Positions 18,163-25,307 of a stretch of 64,000 nucleotides of DNA are shown in pieces (position 1 is the stretch's first letter; each line of letters starts with the position of its first letter). The stretch comes from Roseovarius amoyensis. Lineage in GTDB: Bacteria > Pseudomonadota > Alphaproteobacteria > Rhodobacterales > Rhodobacteraceae. The stretch spans positions 186,001-250,000 of the forward strand of contig NZ_QITQ01000003.1 in the NCBI RefSeq assembly GCF_003260265.1, written 5' to 3'. The notes below the pieces were generated by a model. It saw only the letters and a program-made list of their open reading frames with translations, ran no database searches and was not told the DNA's origin. The position numbers and the translations under genes were made by a program.

Positions 18163-18190
18163 AAGGCGCATAATCAATATTATGTTAACT
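18163..18190 (+). other. attR: right dif-like Xer site, probably the functional dif
   Basis: Left arm AAGGCGCATAA, centre TCAATA, right arm TTATGTTAACT. The right arm differs by one base from the E. coli XerD arm and the left arm resembles the XerC arm (GGTGCGCATAA). This is the better of the two sites and would keep chromosome dimer resolution working. The right arm is also half of an inverted repeat, TATGTTA-ACTA-TAACATA (18181-18198). Confidence 0.85.
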
Positions 18191-18377
18191 ATAACATAGA
18201 TTAAAAATCCACCAAAGCGCTATGTACCTGCATTATATCAAGTGCTTGCCGGCTAAAGCTCATCAATGCGCCATCGCGGCGCGGCTTGCACGTTCTTCGC
18301 ACCTGCCGGAAATTCTGCAACTGGGTCACACTCGCCCCGAATGATGGCGCCGTGGTATCCCGGTTCTCGACACGGCC

Positions 18378-18405
18378 GGCTGGCGCGGCTTAAATCGCGC
18401 CAGCC
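18378..18405. repeat. 10-bp perfect stem-loop upstream of aroQ
   Basis: GGCTGGCGCG / CGCGCCAGCC with the 8-nt loop GCTTAAAT, ending 31 bp before the aroQ ATG. There is no T-tract after it. It could stabilise the aroQ leader or stop leftward read-through toward the prophage. Nothing else is recognised in 18199-18436 (238 bp). Confidence 0.5.
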
Positions 18406-18436
18406 ATGTTTCAACCGATTTCGGGTGCCCGCGACA

Positions 18437-18880
18437 ATGACCTCGATCCTGATCCTCAACGGTCCCAACCTCAACCTGCTGGGTCAGCGCCAGCCAGAGG
18501 TGTACGGTGCCACCACCCTGGCCGAGATCGAAACCGCCTGCCGCACCCATGCCAAGGCGCTGGGGCTCGGGCTGGACTTTCGTCAGGACAATTCCGAGGG
18601 CGCGCTGATCGACATGATCCACGCCGCACGCGGCGTGCATGACGGCATCGTCATCAATGCCGGCGCCTATACACACACCTCGATCGCTCTGATGGACGCG
18701 CTGAGTTCGGTCGAGCTGCCGGCAGTTGAGCTTCACCTCTCAAATGTCCATGCGCGCGAGGATTTTCGCCATCGCTCCTATATCGCCAAGGTGGCGTTGG
18801 GGGTGATTTGCGGCTTTGGCCCGAATGGGTACAAGCTGGCCATCGATGCGCTGGCGGAGCATCTGAGAGGCAGCGATTGA
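18437..18880 (+). CDS. aroQ: 3-dehydroquinate dehydratase, type II
   Basis: 147-aa dodecameric dehydroquinase converting 3-dehydroquinate to 3-dehydroshikimate in the shikimate pathway. Family blocks are [19 protein letters not shown] with the catalytic Tyr, the flexible-loop Arg nearby, [17 protein letters not shown], the His of [17 protein letters not shown] and the C-terminal GVICGFG. Start fixed at [11 protein letters not shown], as in homologues, although the frame is open further upstream. It is the first host gene right of the prophage; tsf is convergent with it. Confidence 0.95.
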   Translation: MTSILILNGPNLNLLGQRQPEVYGATTLAEIETACRTHAKALGLGLDFRQDNSEGALIDMIHAARGVHDGIVINAGAYTHTSIALMDALSSVELPAVELHLSNVHAREDFRHRSYIAKVALGVICGFGPNGYKLAIDALAEHLRGSD

Positions 18881-18927
18881 TCGCACGCGACGAACTGAAC
18901 GCGCTTGTCACCGCCTCGAAAGACATG

Positions 18928-18948
18928 AAAAAGGCGCCCGAAGGCGCC
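18928..18948 (-). terminator. Rho-independent terminator of rpsB-tsf
   Basis: On the minus strand the stem GGCGCC-TTCG-GGCGCC is followed by TTTTT, 22 bp after the tsf stop. A classic hairpin with a stable UUCG tetraloop and U-tract. Confidence 0.9.
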
Positions 18949-18970
18949 GATTTCGTTGTTGTTTTCCGGA

Positions 18971-19849
18971 TCAGGCGCCTGCGGCGGTCTTGGCGACCTC
19001 GGCGGCGAAGTCCTCTTCGGCCTTCTCGATCCCCTCGCCCACCTCGATCCGGACAAAGCCGGTGATTTCGGCGCCGGCCTCGGCCGCCGCGGCGGCGACG
19101 GTCTGATCGGGGTTGATGACAAAGGACTGGCCCAGCAGCGTGACCTCGGCCATGAACTTTTTCATCCGGCCCTTGATCATGTTCTCGATGATGTTGTCGG
19201 GCTTGCCCGATTCGCGCGCGATGTCGATCTGGATCTGACGTTCCTTTTCCACGATCGCGGGATCAAGCGACGCCTCGTCCAGCGCGGCAGGGTTGGTCGC
19301 CGCAATATGCATGGCGACCTTCTTGCCGAAATCGACATCGCCACCCTTGAGCGCGACCAGCACGCCGATCTTGCCCATGCCATCGGCAACCGCATTGTGG
19401 ACATAGGCCACGACGGTATCGCCCTCGACCGACGCCATCCGCCGCAGGGTCATGTTCTCGCCGATGGTGGCGACCTTGTCGGTGATCGTGTCGGCCACGC
19501 TCTTGCCGTTCAGATCGGCGGCCTTGAGCGCCTCGATATCCGCGGCGTTCAGCGCGACACCGGCAATCGCGCCGACCATTTCCTGGAATTCAGCGTTCTT
19601 GCCGACAAAGTCGGTTTCGGAGTTGACCTCGACGGCAACGCCGCGGTCACCCTCGACGCGCACAGCGACAAGACCCTCGGCCGCGGTGCGGCCCGATTTC
19701 TTGGCCGCCTTGGCCAGGCCCTTGGTCCGCAGCCAGTCGACAGCGGCTTCCATTTCGCCGCCGGTCTCAGTCAGCGCCTTTTTCGCGTCCATCATTCCTG
19801 CGCCGGTCATGTCGCGCAGTTCTTTCACCATCGCAGCAGTGATCGCCAT
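18971..19849 (-). CDS. tsf: Translation elongation factor Ts
   Basis: 292-aa nucleotide exchange factor for EF-Tu. The N-terminal UBA-like block ([20 protein letters not shown]) and the core motifs SETDFVGKN and LLGQSFV are typical. Start at MAITAA, preceded by GAGGAG; the five residues before it in the open frame are not needed. It follows rpsB by 76 bp in the conserved rpsB-tsf operon and is closed by a strong terminator. Confidence 0.97.
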   Translation of the reverse strand: MAITAAMVKELRDMTGAGMMDAKKALTETGGEMEAAVDWLRTKGLAKAAKKSGRTAAEGLVAVRVEGDRGVAVEVNSETDFVGKNAEFQEMVGAIAGVALNAADIEALKAADLNGKSVADTITDKVATIGENMTLRRMASVEGDTVVAYVHNAVADGMGKIGVLVALKGGDVDFGKKVAMHIAATNPAALDEASLDPAIVEKERQIQIDIARESGKPDNIIENMIKGRMKKFMAEVTLLGQSFVINPDQTVAAAAAEAGAEITGFVRIEVGEGIEKAEEDFAAEVAKTAAGA

Positions 19850-19925
19850 CTCGGCTCTCCTCAAATCTTCGAAATCGTGCGGCGGCGGACCAGCCCGCCG
19901 CCAATGTCAGTTACAGGCGCGCGGC

Positions 19926-20807
19926 TCAGCCTTCGGCCTTCTCTTCGGCTTCGGCCTTTACCTCTTCGGTCGACTCGATGTCGAGGGGCGCATCCTTGGC
20001 GACGGCGTCGTCATGCGCGGTCTCTTCGCTGACGTTGCCGGTCTCTACGCCGGTCGAGACTGCAACCTCTTCGACGGGCGCTTCTTCCAGTGCGCCCAGG
20101 TCAACACCGGCGGCGCCCATCTGCGCCGTCATGCCGTCCAGCGCCGAGCGCGAAACCAGGTCGCAGTAAAGCGCGATCGCGCGTGCGGCGTCGTCGTTGC
20201 CGGGGATGATATAGTCGATGCCATCGGGCGAGCAGTTGGTGTCGACCACGGCCACGACCGGGATACCCAGCTTGTTGGCCTCGGCCACCGCCAGCGCCTC
20301 TTTCTTGACGTCGATCACGAACAGCATGTCCGGCAGGCCGCCCATTTCGCGGATGCCGCCGAGGCTGGCCTGCAGCTTGGACTGCTCGCGTTCCATGCCC
20401 AACCGTTCCTTCTTGGTCAGCCCTTCGGCGCCGCCGACCAGCATCTCGTCCAGCTGGGTCAGGCGCTGGATCGACTTGGACACCGTCTGCCAGTTGGTCA
20501 GCGTGCCGCCAAGCCAGCGGTGGTTCATGTAGTATTGCGCGCATTTCTCGGCCGTTTCAGCGACGGGCTGGCTGGCCTGGCGTTTGGTGCCGACGAACAG
20601 CACCCGGCCGCCCTTGGCAACGCAATCGCGGATCGCGTTCAGCGCGGCGTCCAGCATCGGCACCGTCTGGGTCAGGTCGATGATGTGGATGCCGTTGCGC
20701 GCACCATAGATGAATTCACCCATGCGCGGGTTCCAGCGCTGGGTCTGGTGGCCGAAGTGAACGCCCGCTTCGAGAAGCTGACGCATGGAAAACTCGGGAA
20801 GAGCCAT
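19926..20807 (-). CDS. rpsB: 30S ribosomal protein S2
   Basis: 293-aa S2, starting [20 protein letters not shown], with [16 protein letters not shown] and [13 protein letters not shown]. The C-terminal ~60 residues are an Ala/Glu/Val-rich acidic extension, common in alphaproteobacterial S2. The 248-bp gap upstream (20808-21055) contains its leader, including a GAGGCG-TTT-CGCCTC hairpin at 20852-20866 that might regulate translation, and the divergent start of the DUF502 gene. Confidence 0.97.
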   Translation of the reverse strand: MALPEFSMRQLLEAGVHFGHQTQRWNPRMGEFIYGARNGIHIIDLTQTVPMLDAALNAIRDCVAKGGRVLFVGTKRQASQPVAETAEKCAQYYMNHRWLGGTLTNWQTVSKSIQRLTQLDEMLVGGAEGLTKKERLGMEREQSKLQASLGGIREMGGLPDMLFVIDVKKEALAVAEANKLGIPVVAVVDTNCSPDGIDYIIPGNDDAARAIALYCDLVSRSALDGMTAQMGAAGVDLGALEEAPVEEVAVSTGVETGNVSEETAHDDAVAKDAPLDIESTEEVKAEAEEKAEG

Positions 20808-21055
20808 GTCTCGTTTCCTTTCCGGTTTGTGCCTCGGTGCGGGGATAAACAGAGGCGTTTCGCCTCAACCGGTGGACCGCCGGGGATGTCTCCCCCGGGC
20901 CGGCCCGGCCCCGCACCTGCGAAGTTCAGGTGGCGCGCGTATACCCCCCTGCCGGGGCCTGCGCAACCCCCCTGCTCCGCCGGCGGCGAATCGCCATTGC
21001 CGCGAGGCGTGCGAGTGCTTAGATATCGCCAGAGCAAGGGAACAATGATTGCCTC

Positions 21056-21766
21056 ATGAACACGCCTTTTGACGAAGAACCGCAACGCGGTAAACGCCCG
21101 GGCCTGTTTCACAGCTTGAGAAGCAGCTTCCTGACCGGGGTCGTGGTCATACTGCCGGTCGGGCTGACAATATGGCTGTTGTGGACGCTGATCGGATGGG
21201 TCGACAGCGTGGTGCTGCCCCTCATTCCCAACAGGTTCCGCCCCGAACAGTATATCGGCATCAACCTGCACGGCCTCGGTGTCATCATCTTCCTGATCTT
21301 CACCATCACCGTGGGCTGGGTTGCCAAGGGGCTGATCGGCGCGTCGCTGATCCGTATCGCTGAATCGCTGGTCGACCGGATGCCGGTCGTCCGGTCAATC
21401 TATTCCGGCGTCAAACAGATCGCAGAAACTGTCTTTGCCCAAAGCGAGCGCAGCTTTGAAAAGGCCTGCCTGATCCAGTATCCGCGCAAGGGGATCTGGG
21501 CCATCGGCTTTATCTCGACCGAGGCCAGGGGCGAGGTGCTGAAAAAGGCCGAAACCGGCGGCGACCTTTTGTCGATCTTTCTGCCGACCACCCCCAACCC
21601 GACCAGCGGGTTCCTGCTGTTTCTGCCGCGCGAGGACGTCATCGAACTGGACATGACGATCGAGGAGGCCGCCAAGCTGGTGATCTCGGCAGGGCTCGTC
21701 TACCCGGGTCAGGGCGAGGCGAGCGGCAAACGCAAGCCCACCGGCAGCCCTGATCGCGACGTTTGA
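21056..21766 (+). CDS. DUF502 family membrane protein
   Basis: 236-aa protein of the DUF502 family with two N-terminal membrane spans (FLTGVVVILPVGLTIWLLWT and LGVIIFLIFTITVGWVAKG) and a conserved soluble part beginning VRSIYSGVKQIAETV, then GVLKK, FLPTTPNPTSGFLLFLPRED. The function of this widespread family is not established. The N-terminus has the SL.....TG..V..P family pattern. Its stop codon overlaps the FNR box of the next gene, so the two genes are probably regulated separately. Confidence 0.88.
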   Translation: MNTPFDEEPQRGKRPGLFHSLRSSFLTGVVVILPVGLTIWLLWTLIGWVDSVVLPLIPNRFRPEQYIGINLHGLGVIIFLIFTITVGWVAKGLIGASLIRIAESLVDRMPVVRSIYSGVKQIAETVFAQSERSFEKACLIQYPRKGIWAIGFISTEARGEVLKKAETGGDLLSIFLPTTPNPTSGFLLFLPREDVIELDMTIEEAAKLVISAGLVYPGQGEASGKRKPTGSPDRDV

Positions 21767-21776
21767 TCTGAATCAA
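21763..21776 (+). promoter_or_regulatory. FNR/FnrL-type box upstream of the octaheme cytochrome gene
   Basis: TTGATCTGAATCAA is a perfect match to the FNR-family consensus TTGAT-N4-ATCAA, centred 41 bp before the cytochrome ATG. A TATATT at 21794-21799 could be the -10, which leaves a very short leader. It predicts induction under oxygen limitation by FnrL or a Dnr/NnrR relative. Confidence 0.8.
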
Positions 21777-21810
21777 TGCGCGCGCCGCGGGCATATATTC
21801 AGATCGGGGA

Positions 21811-23484
21811 ATGAGATTTTCCTTCCGCCCCCTGCCGCGTCTGCCAGCGGCCCTTGCCTTGGCTGGCGCCCTCGCGGCCCTGCCGCTCGTGGCCTCGACG
21901 CAGGAGGCGGCCGCGCCCGAGCCGCCCGAGGCCGAAGCAGCGCTCTCGGCAAGCACCACCGACCATAGCAAGCTCAAGCCGCTGCAGCGTGAGTTCACCT
22001 CGGGTCCCGAGGTGACGCGCGCCTGTCTGCAATGCCATACCGAGGCCGATGACCAGGTGATGCATTCGATCCATTTCACCTGGGAGTTCGAGCAGCCCGC
22101 CACCGGCCAGCTCTTGGGCAAGCGGCATGTCATCAACTCGTTTTGCGGCAACGTCGTGGGGAACGAGGCGCGCTGCACCTCGTGCCATGCCGGATATGGT
22201 TGGGATGACATGCACCAAAGCCCGGTCGAGGCCGGGGTCACGCCCGACTGCCTGGCCTGTCACGACCGTTCGGGGCAATACGCCAAGACATCGACCGGCG
22301 CTGGTCACCCGGCCCTGGCCCCGCTGCCGGATGGTGCCGTGACCATCACCGGGGCGCCGGCCAAGCCGGTCGATCTGACCAAGGCCGCGCAAAGCGTCGG
22401 CATGCCGGGGCGCGACAACTGCGGCAACTGCCATTTCTACGGCGGCGGCGGCGACAACGTGAAACACGGGGATCTTTCGTCGGCGCTTTACGACCCGCCG
22501 CTCGACGTCGACGTGCATATGTCGCCGCAGGGCGAAAATTTCGCCTGCTCCACCTGCCATGTCAGCGACCGTCACACCTGGTCCGGCTCGCGCTACAATA
22601 TCACCGCCGTCGGCGGGGGCGAGCCGGCCAGGCCCGGCGGGCCACGCCGCGCCGCAAGCTGCCAGAGCTGCCACACCGACACCCCGCATGACACCAATAT
22701 CATCGGGCTCAAGCTGAACGATCATACAGACACCCTGGCCTGTCAGAGCTGCCACATCCCCGCCTTTGCCCGCGGCGGCGTCGCCACCAAGACCTGGTGG
22801 GACTGGTCCACCGCCGGCAAGCTGGATGAAGAGGGGCGCGCGCTGGCGATCTCGGACTACCTGGAATCCGATGGCGACCACCGCCACACATATCTTTCGA
22901 CCAAGGGCGATTTCGACTGGGGCGAAGATGTGCCGCCGGTCTATGCCTGGTTCAACGGCGCCGTCGACTATACCACTGCTGACCGCAAGATCGACCCATC
23001 CGCCCCGGTCGAGATCAACCCCATCCACGGCACCCCTGACGGGGCCGACAGCCGGATCTGGCCGTTCAAACGGATGGAGGGGCGCCAGGCCTATGACGCC
23101 GAGTTGAACGAACTGGTCTATTCCCATGTCTGGGGGCCCGACACCGACACCGCGCTGTGGACCAATTTCGACTGGGCCAAGGCGATCCAGGCTGGGATGG
23201 AGGCCGCGGATGAGACCTATTCCGGCAATTTCGATTTCGTCGATACCTACATGTACTGGCCGATCACCCACATGGTCGCGCCAAAGCATGACGCCCTGCA
23301 TTGCGGCAACTGCCACGCCGAGGGCGGTCGCATGGACGGGATCGAGGGCATCAACCTGCCCGGCACGCGGCCCTACAGCCCCGCCGGCATCGCCGGGCTG
23401 GCGCTGGTGCTGGCAACCTTGGGCGGCGTGATGTTGCATCTGTTGCTGCGGCTTGTCGGCCGCCGAAGGGGCGATCATGACTGA
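21811..23484 (+). CDS. Octaheme c-type cytochrome, tetrathionate reductase family
   Basis: 557-aa exported multiheme cytochrome. A signal peptide (RLPAALALAGALAALPLVAS) is followed by eight CxxCH haem sites: CLQCH, CTSCH, CLACH, CGNCH, CSTCH, CQSCH twice and CGNCH. A C-terminal hydrophobic anchor (AGIAGLALVLATLGGVMLHL) and a basic tail place it in the inner membrane facing the periplasm. This matches octaheme tetrathionate reductase (OTR)-like proteins, which reduce tetrathionate, nitrite or hydroxylamine in vitro; the physiological substrate is uncertain. The gene overlaps the following b-type cytochrome gene by 8 nt and has an FNR box, so the pair is probably an anaerobic or microaerobic electron-transfer module. 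Confidence 0.9.
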   Translation: MRFSFRPLPRLPAALALAGALAALPLVASTQEAAAPEPPEAEAALSASTTDHSKLKPLQREFTSGPEVTRACLQCHTEADDQVMHSIHFTWEFEQPATGQLLGKRHVINSFCGNVVGNEARCTSCHAGYGWDDMHQSPVEAGVTPDCLACHDRSGQYAKTSTGAGHPALAPLPDGAVTITGAPAKPVDLTKAAQSVGMPGRDNCGNCHFYGGGGDNVKHGDLSSALYDPPLDVDVHMSPQGENFACSTCHVSDRHTWSGSRYNITAVGGGEPARPGGPRRAASCQSCHTDTPHDTNIIGLKLNDHTDTLACQSCHIPAFARGGVATKTWWDWSTAGKLDEEGRALAISDYLESDGDHRHTYLSTKGDFDWGEDVPPVYAWFNGAVDYTTADRKIDPSAPVEINPIHGTPDGADSRIWPFKRMEGRQAYDAELNELVYSHVWGPDTDTALWTNFDWAKAIQAGMEAADETYSGNFDFVDTYMYWPITHMVAPKHDALHCGNCHAEGGRMDGIEGINLPGTRPYSPAGIAGLALVLATLGGVMLHLLLRLVGRRRGDHD

Positions 23485-24139
23485 ACGCAGCGTCAAGATA
23501 TTCCCGCGTTTCGAGCGCTTCTGGCACTGGGCGCAGGTGGTGCTGATATTTGCCCTGCTGTTCACCGGGATGCGGCTGAGCGGTCTGCACCATGTCATCC
23601 ATTTCAGCACCGCGCTCGGCCTGCATGTGGTGGCCGCGCTGGTGCTGATCGCGCTGTGGGTCTTTGCCATCTTCTGGCACCTGACCACCGGCACCTGGGT
23701 GCATTACCTGCCGACGCTGCGGGGCCTGCCGCAGGTCGCCCGTTTTTATGCCTGGGGGATATTCAAAGGCGAACCCCACCCCTATCGCAAGGCCTATTGG
23801 CGCAAGCACAACCCGATGCAGGCGCTGACCTATCTGGCGCTCAAGCTGGTGCTGTTTCCGGCGATCTGGGTGACTGGGCTGCTGGTGCTGGGCTGGAACC
23901 TGTGGGAGGACGCACCCCAGGCGCTGACGCTGGTCTACTGGGTCAGCCAGATCCACCTGCTGGCGGCCTGGGCGATTGCCGCCTTTGTCATTGCGCATGT
24001 CTATCTGCTGACGGTGCCGCCGGGGTTCCGCCACCACCTGCGCCCCATGATCACCGGCTTTGACAAGGTCGACCTGACCCCCGAACAAGAGGCCTACCTG
24101 GAAGCGAACGAGATATCCCGCATCAAGCCGCGCGACTGA
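23477..24139 (+). CDS. Cytochrome b561 / thiosulfate reductase-type cytochrome b
   Basis: 220-aa di-haem b-type membrane protein with four predicted spans. Candidate haem-ligand His residues occur in RFWHWAQ, GLHHVIHF, LHVVAAL and AWAIAAFVIAHVYLLT. It starts at MTERSVKIF, overlapping the octaheme gene (ATGACTGA). It probably oxidises quinol and passes electrons to the octaheme protein. The C-terminus is soluble and charged. A hairpin follows at 24166. Confidence 0.88.
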   Translation: MTERSVKIFPRFERFWHWAQVVLIFALLFTGMRLSGLHHVIHFSTALGLHVVAALVLIALWVFAIFWHLTTGTWVHYLPTLRGLPQVARFYAWGIFKGEPHPYRKAYWRKHNPMQALTYLALKLVLFPAIWVTGLLVLGWNLWEDAPQALTLVYWVSQIHLLAAWAIAAFVIAHVYLLTVPPGFRHHLRPMITGFDKVDLTPEQEAYLEANEISRIKPRD

Positions 24140-24165
24140 ACCCCGCCGCCGTTTCACCGGGTCGG

Positions 24166-24184
24166 GTGGGGGACGTCCCCCCAC
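24166..24184. terminator. Hairpin between convergent genes
   Basis: GTGGGGG / CCCCCAC with a short ACGTC loop, between the ends of the cytochrome b gene and bdhA. A T-tract is lacking; it could act for either strand. Confidence 0.5.
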
Positions 24185-24197
24185 TCTGTTGGTGCCG

Positions 24198-24971
24198 TTA
24201 CTGGGCGCTCCAGCCGCCATCGGCGGAAATCGTCGTGCCGGTAATCTGCTCGGCCGCGTCCGAGCACAGGAATGTGGCGATGCCCGCCACCTGTTCGACG
24301 CTGACGAATTCCTTTGACGGCTGCTTGAGCAGGATCACCTTTTCAATCGCCTCTTCCTCGGAAATTCCGTATTCCTTGGCGGTGTCGGGTATCTGGGCGT
24401 CAACCAGTGGCGTGCGCACGTAACCCGGACAGATCGCGTTGCAGGTGATCGGCTCGCGCGCGGTTTCCAGCGCCACGACCTTGCTCAGCCCGACGACGCC
24501 GTGCTTGGCCGCCACATAGGCCGATTTGAAGGGGCTGGCGCGCAGCCCGTGGGCGCTGGCGATGTTGATCACCCGACCCCAGCCGGCGGCGCGCATCAGC
24601 GGCAGCGCGGCGGCGGTGGTGTGAAAGGCCGAGCTGAGGTTGATGGCGATGATCGCGTTCCATTTCTCGACCGGGAATTCATCCACCGGGGCGACGTGCT
24701 GGATACCGGCATTGTTCACCAGGATATCGCAGGCGCCGGCCTTTTCGATCAGTGCGCGGCAGGCGTCCGGGTCTGACATGTCGGCCTGGATATACCGCGT
24801 GTTCACGCCGAACTCGGCGGCGATGTCGGTGGCCAGGCGGTGATCCTCGGGCGAATCGGTGAATGAGTTCAGCACCACATCCGCACCGGCGGCGGCGAAG
24901 CCCCGCGCCACGCCGAGGCCAATTCCCGAATTCGATCCCGTGACGACCGCTGTCTTGCCCTTGAGTTGCAT
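24198..24971 (-). CDS. bdhA: D-3-hydroxybutyrate dehydrogenase
   Basis: 257-aa short-chain dehydrogenase. It has the NAD-binding TGSNSGIGLGVA, NNAG (INNAG-type in DILVNNAGIQHVAP), Ser-Tyr-Lys active site (IASAHGL ... YVAAKHG) and the family C-terminus ITGTTISADGGWSAQ. The HVAPVDEFP and LLKQPSKEFV blocks are typical of PHB-associated BdhA, which oxidises D-3-hydroxybutyrate to acetoacetate. Start at MQLKGKTAVVTG with GGAGAA upstream. Confidence 0.92.
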   Translation of the reverse strand: MQLKGKTAVVTGSNSGIGLGVARGFAAAGADVVLNSFTDSPEDHRLATDIAAEFGVNTRYIQADMSDPDACRALIEKAGACDILVNNAGIQHVAPVDEFPVEKWNAIIAINLSSAFHTTAAALPLMRAAGWGRVINIASAHGLRASPFKSAYVAAKHGVVGLSKVVALETAREPITCNAICPGYVRTPLVDAQIPDTAKEYGISEEEAIEKVILLKQPSKEFVSVEQVAGIATFLCSDAAEQITGTTISADGGWSAQ

Positions 24972-25117
24972 CTGGCTGTTCTCCGATGTTGCGAGTATGC
25001 CCCTTTCTGCCACGGCGCAGGCGCAGGCGAAATGCGATATTGCGCACCGGCGATGCAGCCGTCACCAGCGCGTTATGCAATCCGTGAAAGGATGATTTGA
25101 CGCCCGATCGCGGAGCC

Positions 25118-25194
25118 AAAAAAAACGCCGGCACGAAGCCGGCGTTAAGTTATTGAGGCAGGTTTCATACAGGCAAGAAACCTATCGAGCAGTG
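25118..25194 (-). ncRNA. Candidate small RNA in the bdhA-yejA gap
   Basis: On the minus strand there is a promoter-like pair TTGGAT (25223-25228) and TATAAA (25200-25205) with a 17-bp spacer. About 75 nt later comes a strong terminator: AACGCCGGC / GCCGGCGTT (25124-25146) followed by eight T. The transcript contains a second stem, AGGTTTC / GAAACCT (25160-25183), and no credible reading frame. No gene on this strand needs this terminator. The 336-bp gap 24972-25307 holds otherwise only the divergent gene starts. Confidence 0.55.
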
Positions 25195-25307
25195 CCCCCT
25201 TTATAAGCAATCCGTCGCCGCGATCCAAGCTAAAAGTTTGAAAAGACGTGAATCCGTCTTTACGGTCGGGGCCTGACAAACAAGGTGCGAACGGGATTGT
25301 TGCCGGA

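Larger units (their letters stand above)
11802..18190. mobile_element. Integrated microvirus (ssDNA phage, Microviridae-like) prophage at a dif-like site
   Basis: A self-contained ~6.4-kb block of visibly lower G+C between gcdH and aroQ. It carries the three microvirus hallmark genes in one orientation: DNA pilot VP2, major capsid VP1 and replication initiator VP4 (Rep), plus an M15 peptidase and three unassigned genes, several joined by 4-nt overlaps. It has no integrase. It is bounded by two XerC/D-type sites sharing the same 6-bp centre (TCAATA), 6,361 bp apart, which fits a full microvirus genome integrated by host XerCD recombination. No frameshifts are visible in the hallmark genes, so it may be intact. 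Inducibility and exact subfamily cannot be judged by eye. Confidence 0.93.

Noticed and set aside
18232..18243. Minus-strand ACTTGATATAAT resembling the phiX174 gene A nick site
   Set aside because: Nine bases match, but it lies about 40 bp outside attR in what should be host DNA, so it is probably chance. It would matter only if the prophage boundary were further right.
21799..23694. Long open frame (631 codons) antisense to the octaheme cytochrome gene
   Set aside because: It is a shadow of high-G+C codon use; the plus-strand gene has eight haem motifs and a signal peptide, while the antisense translation has no recognisable domain.
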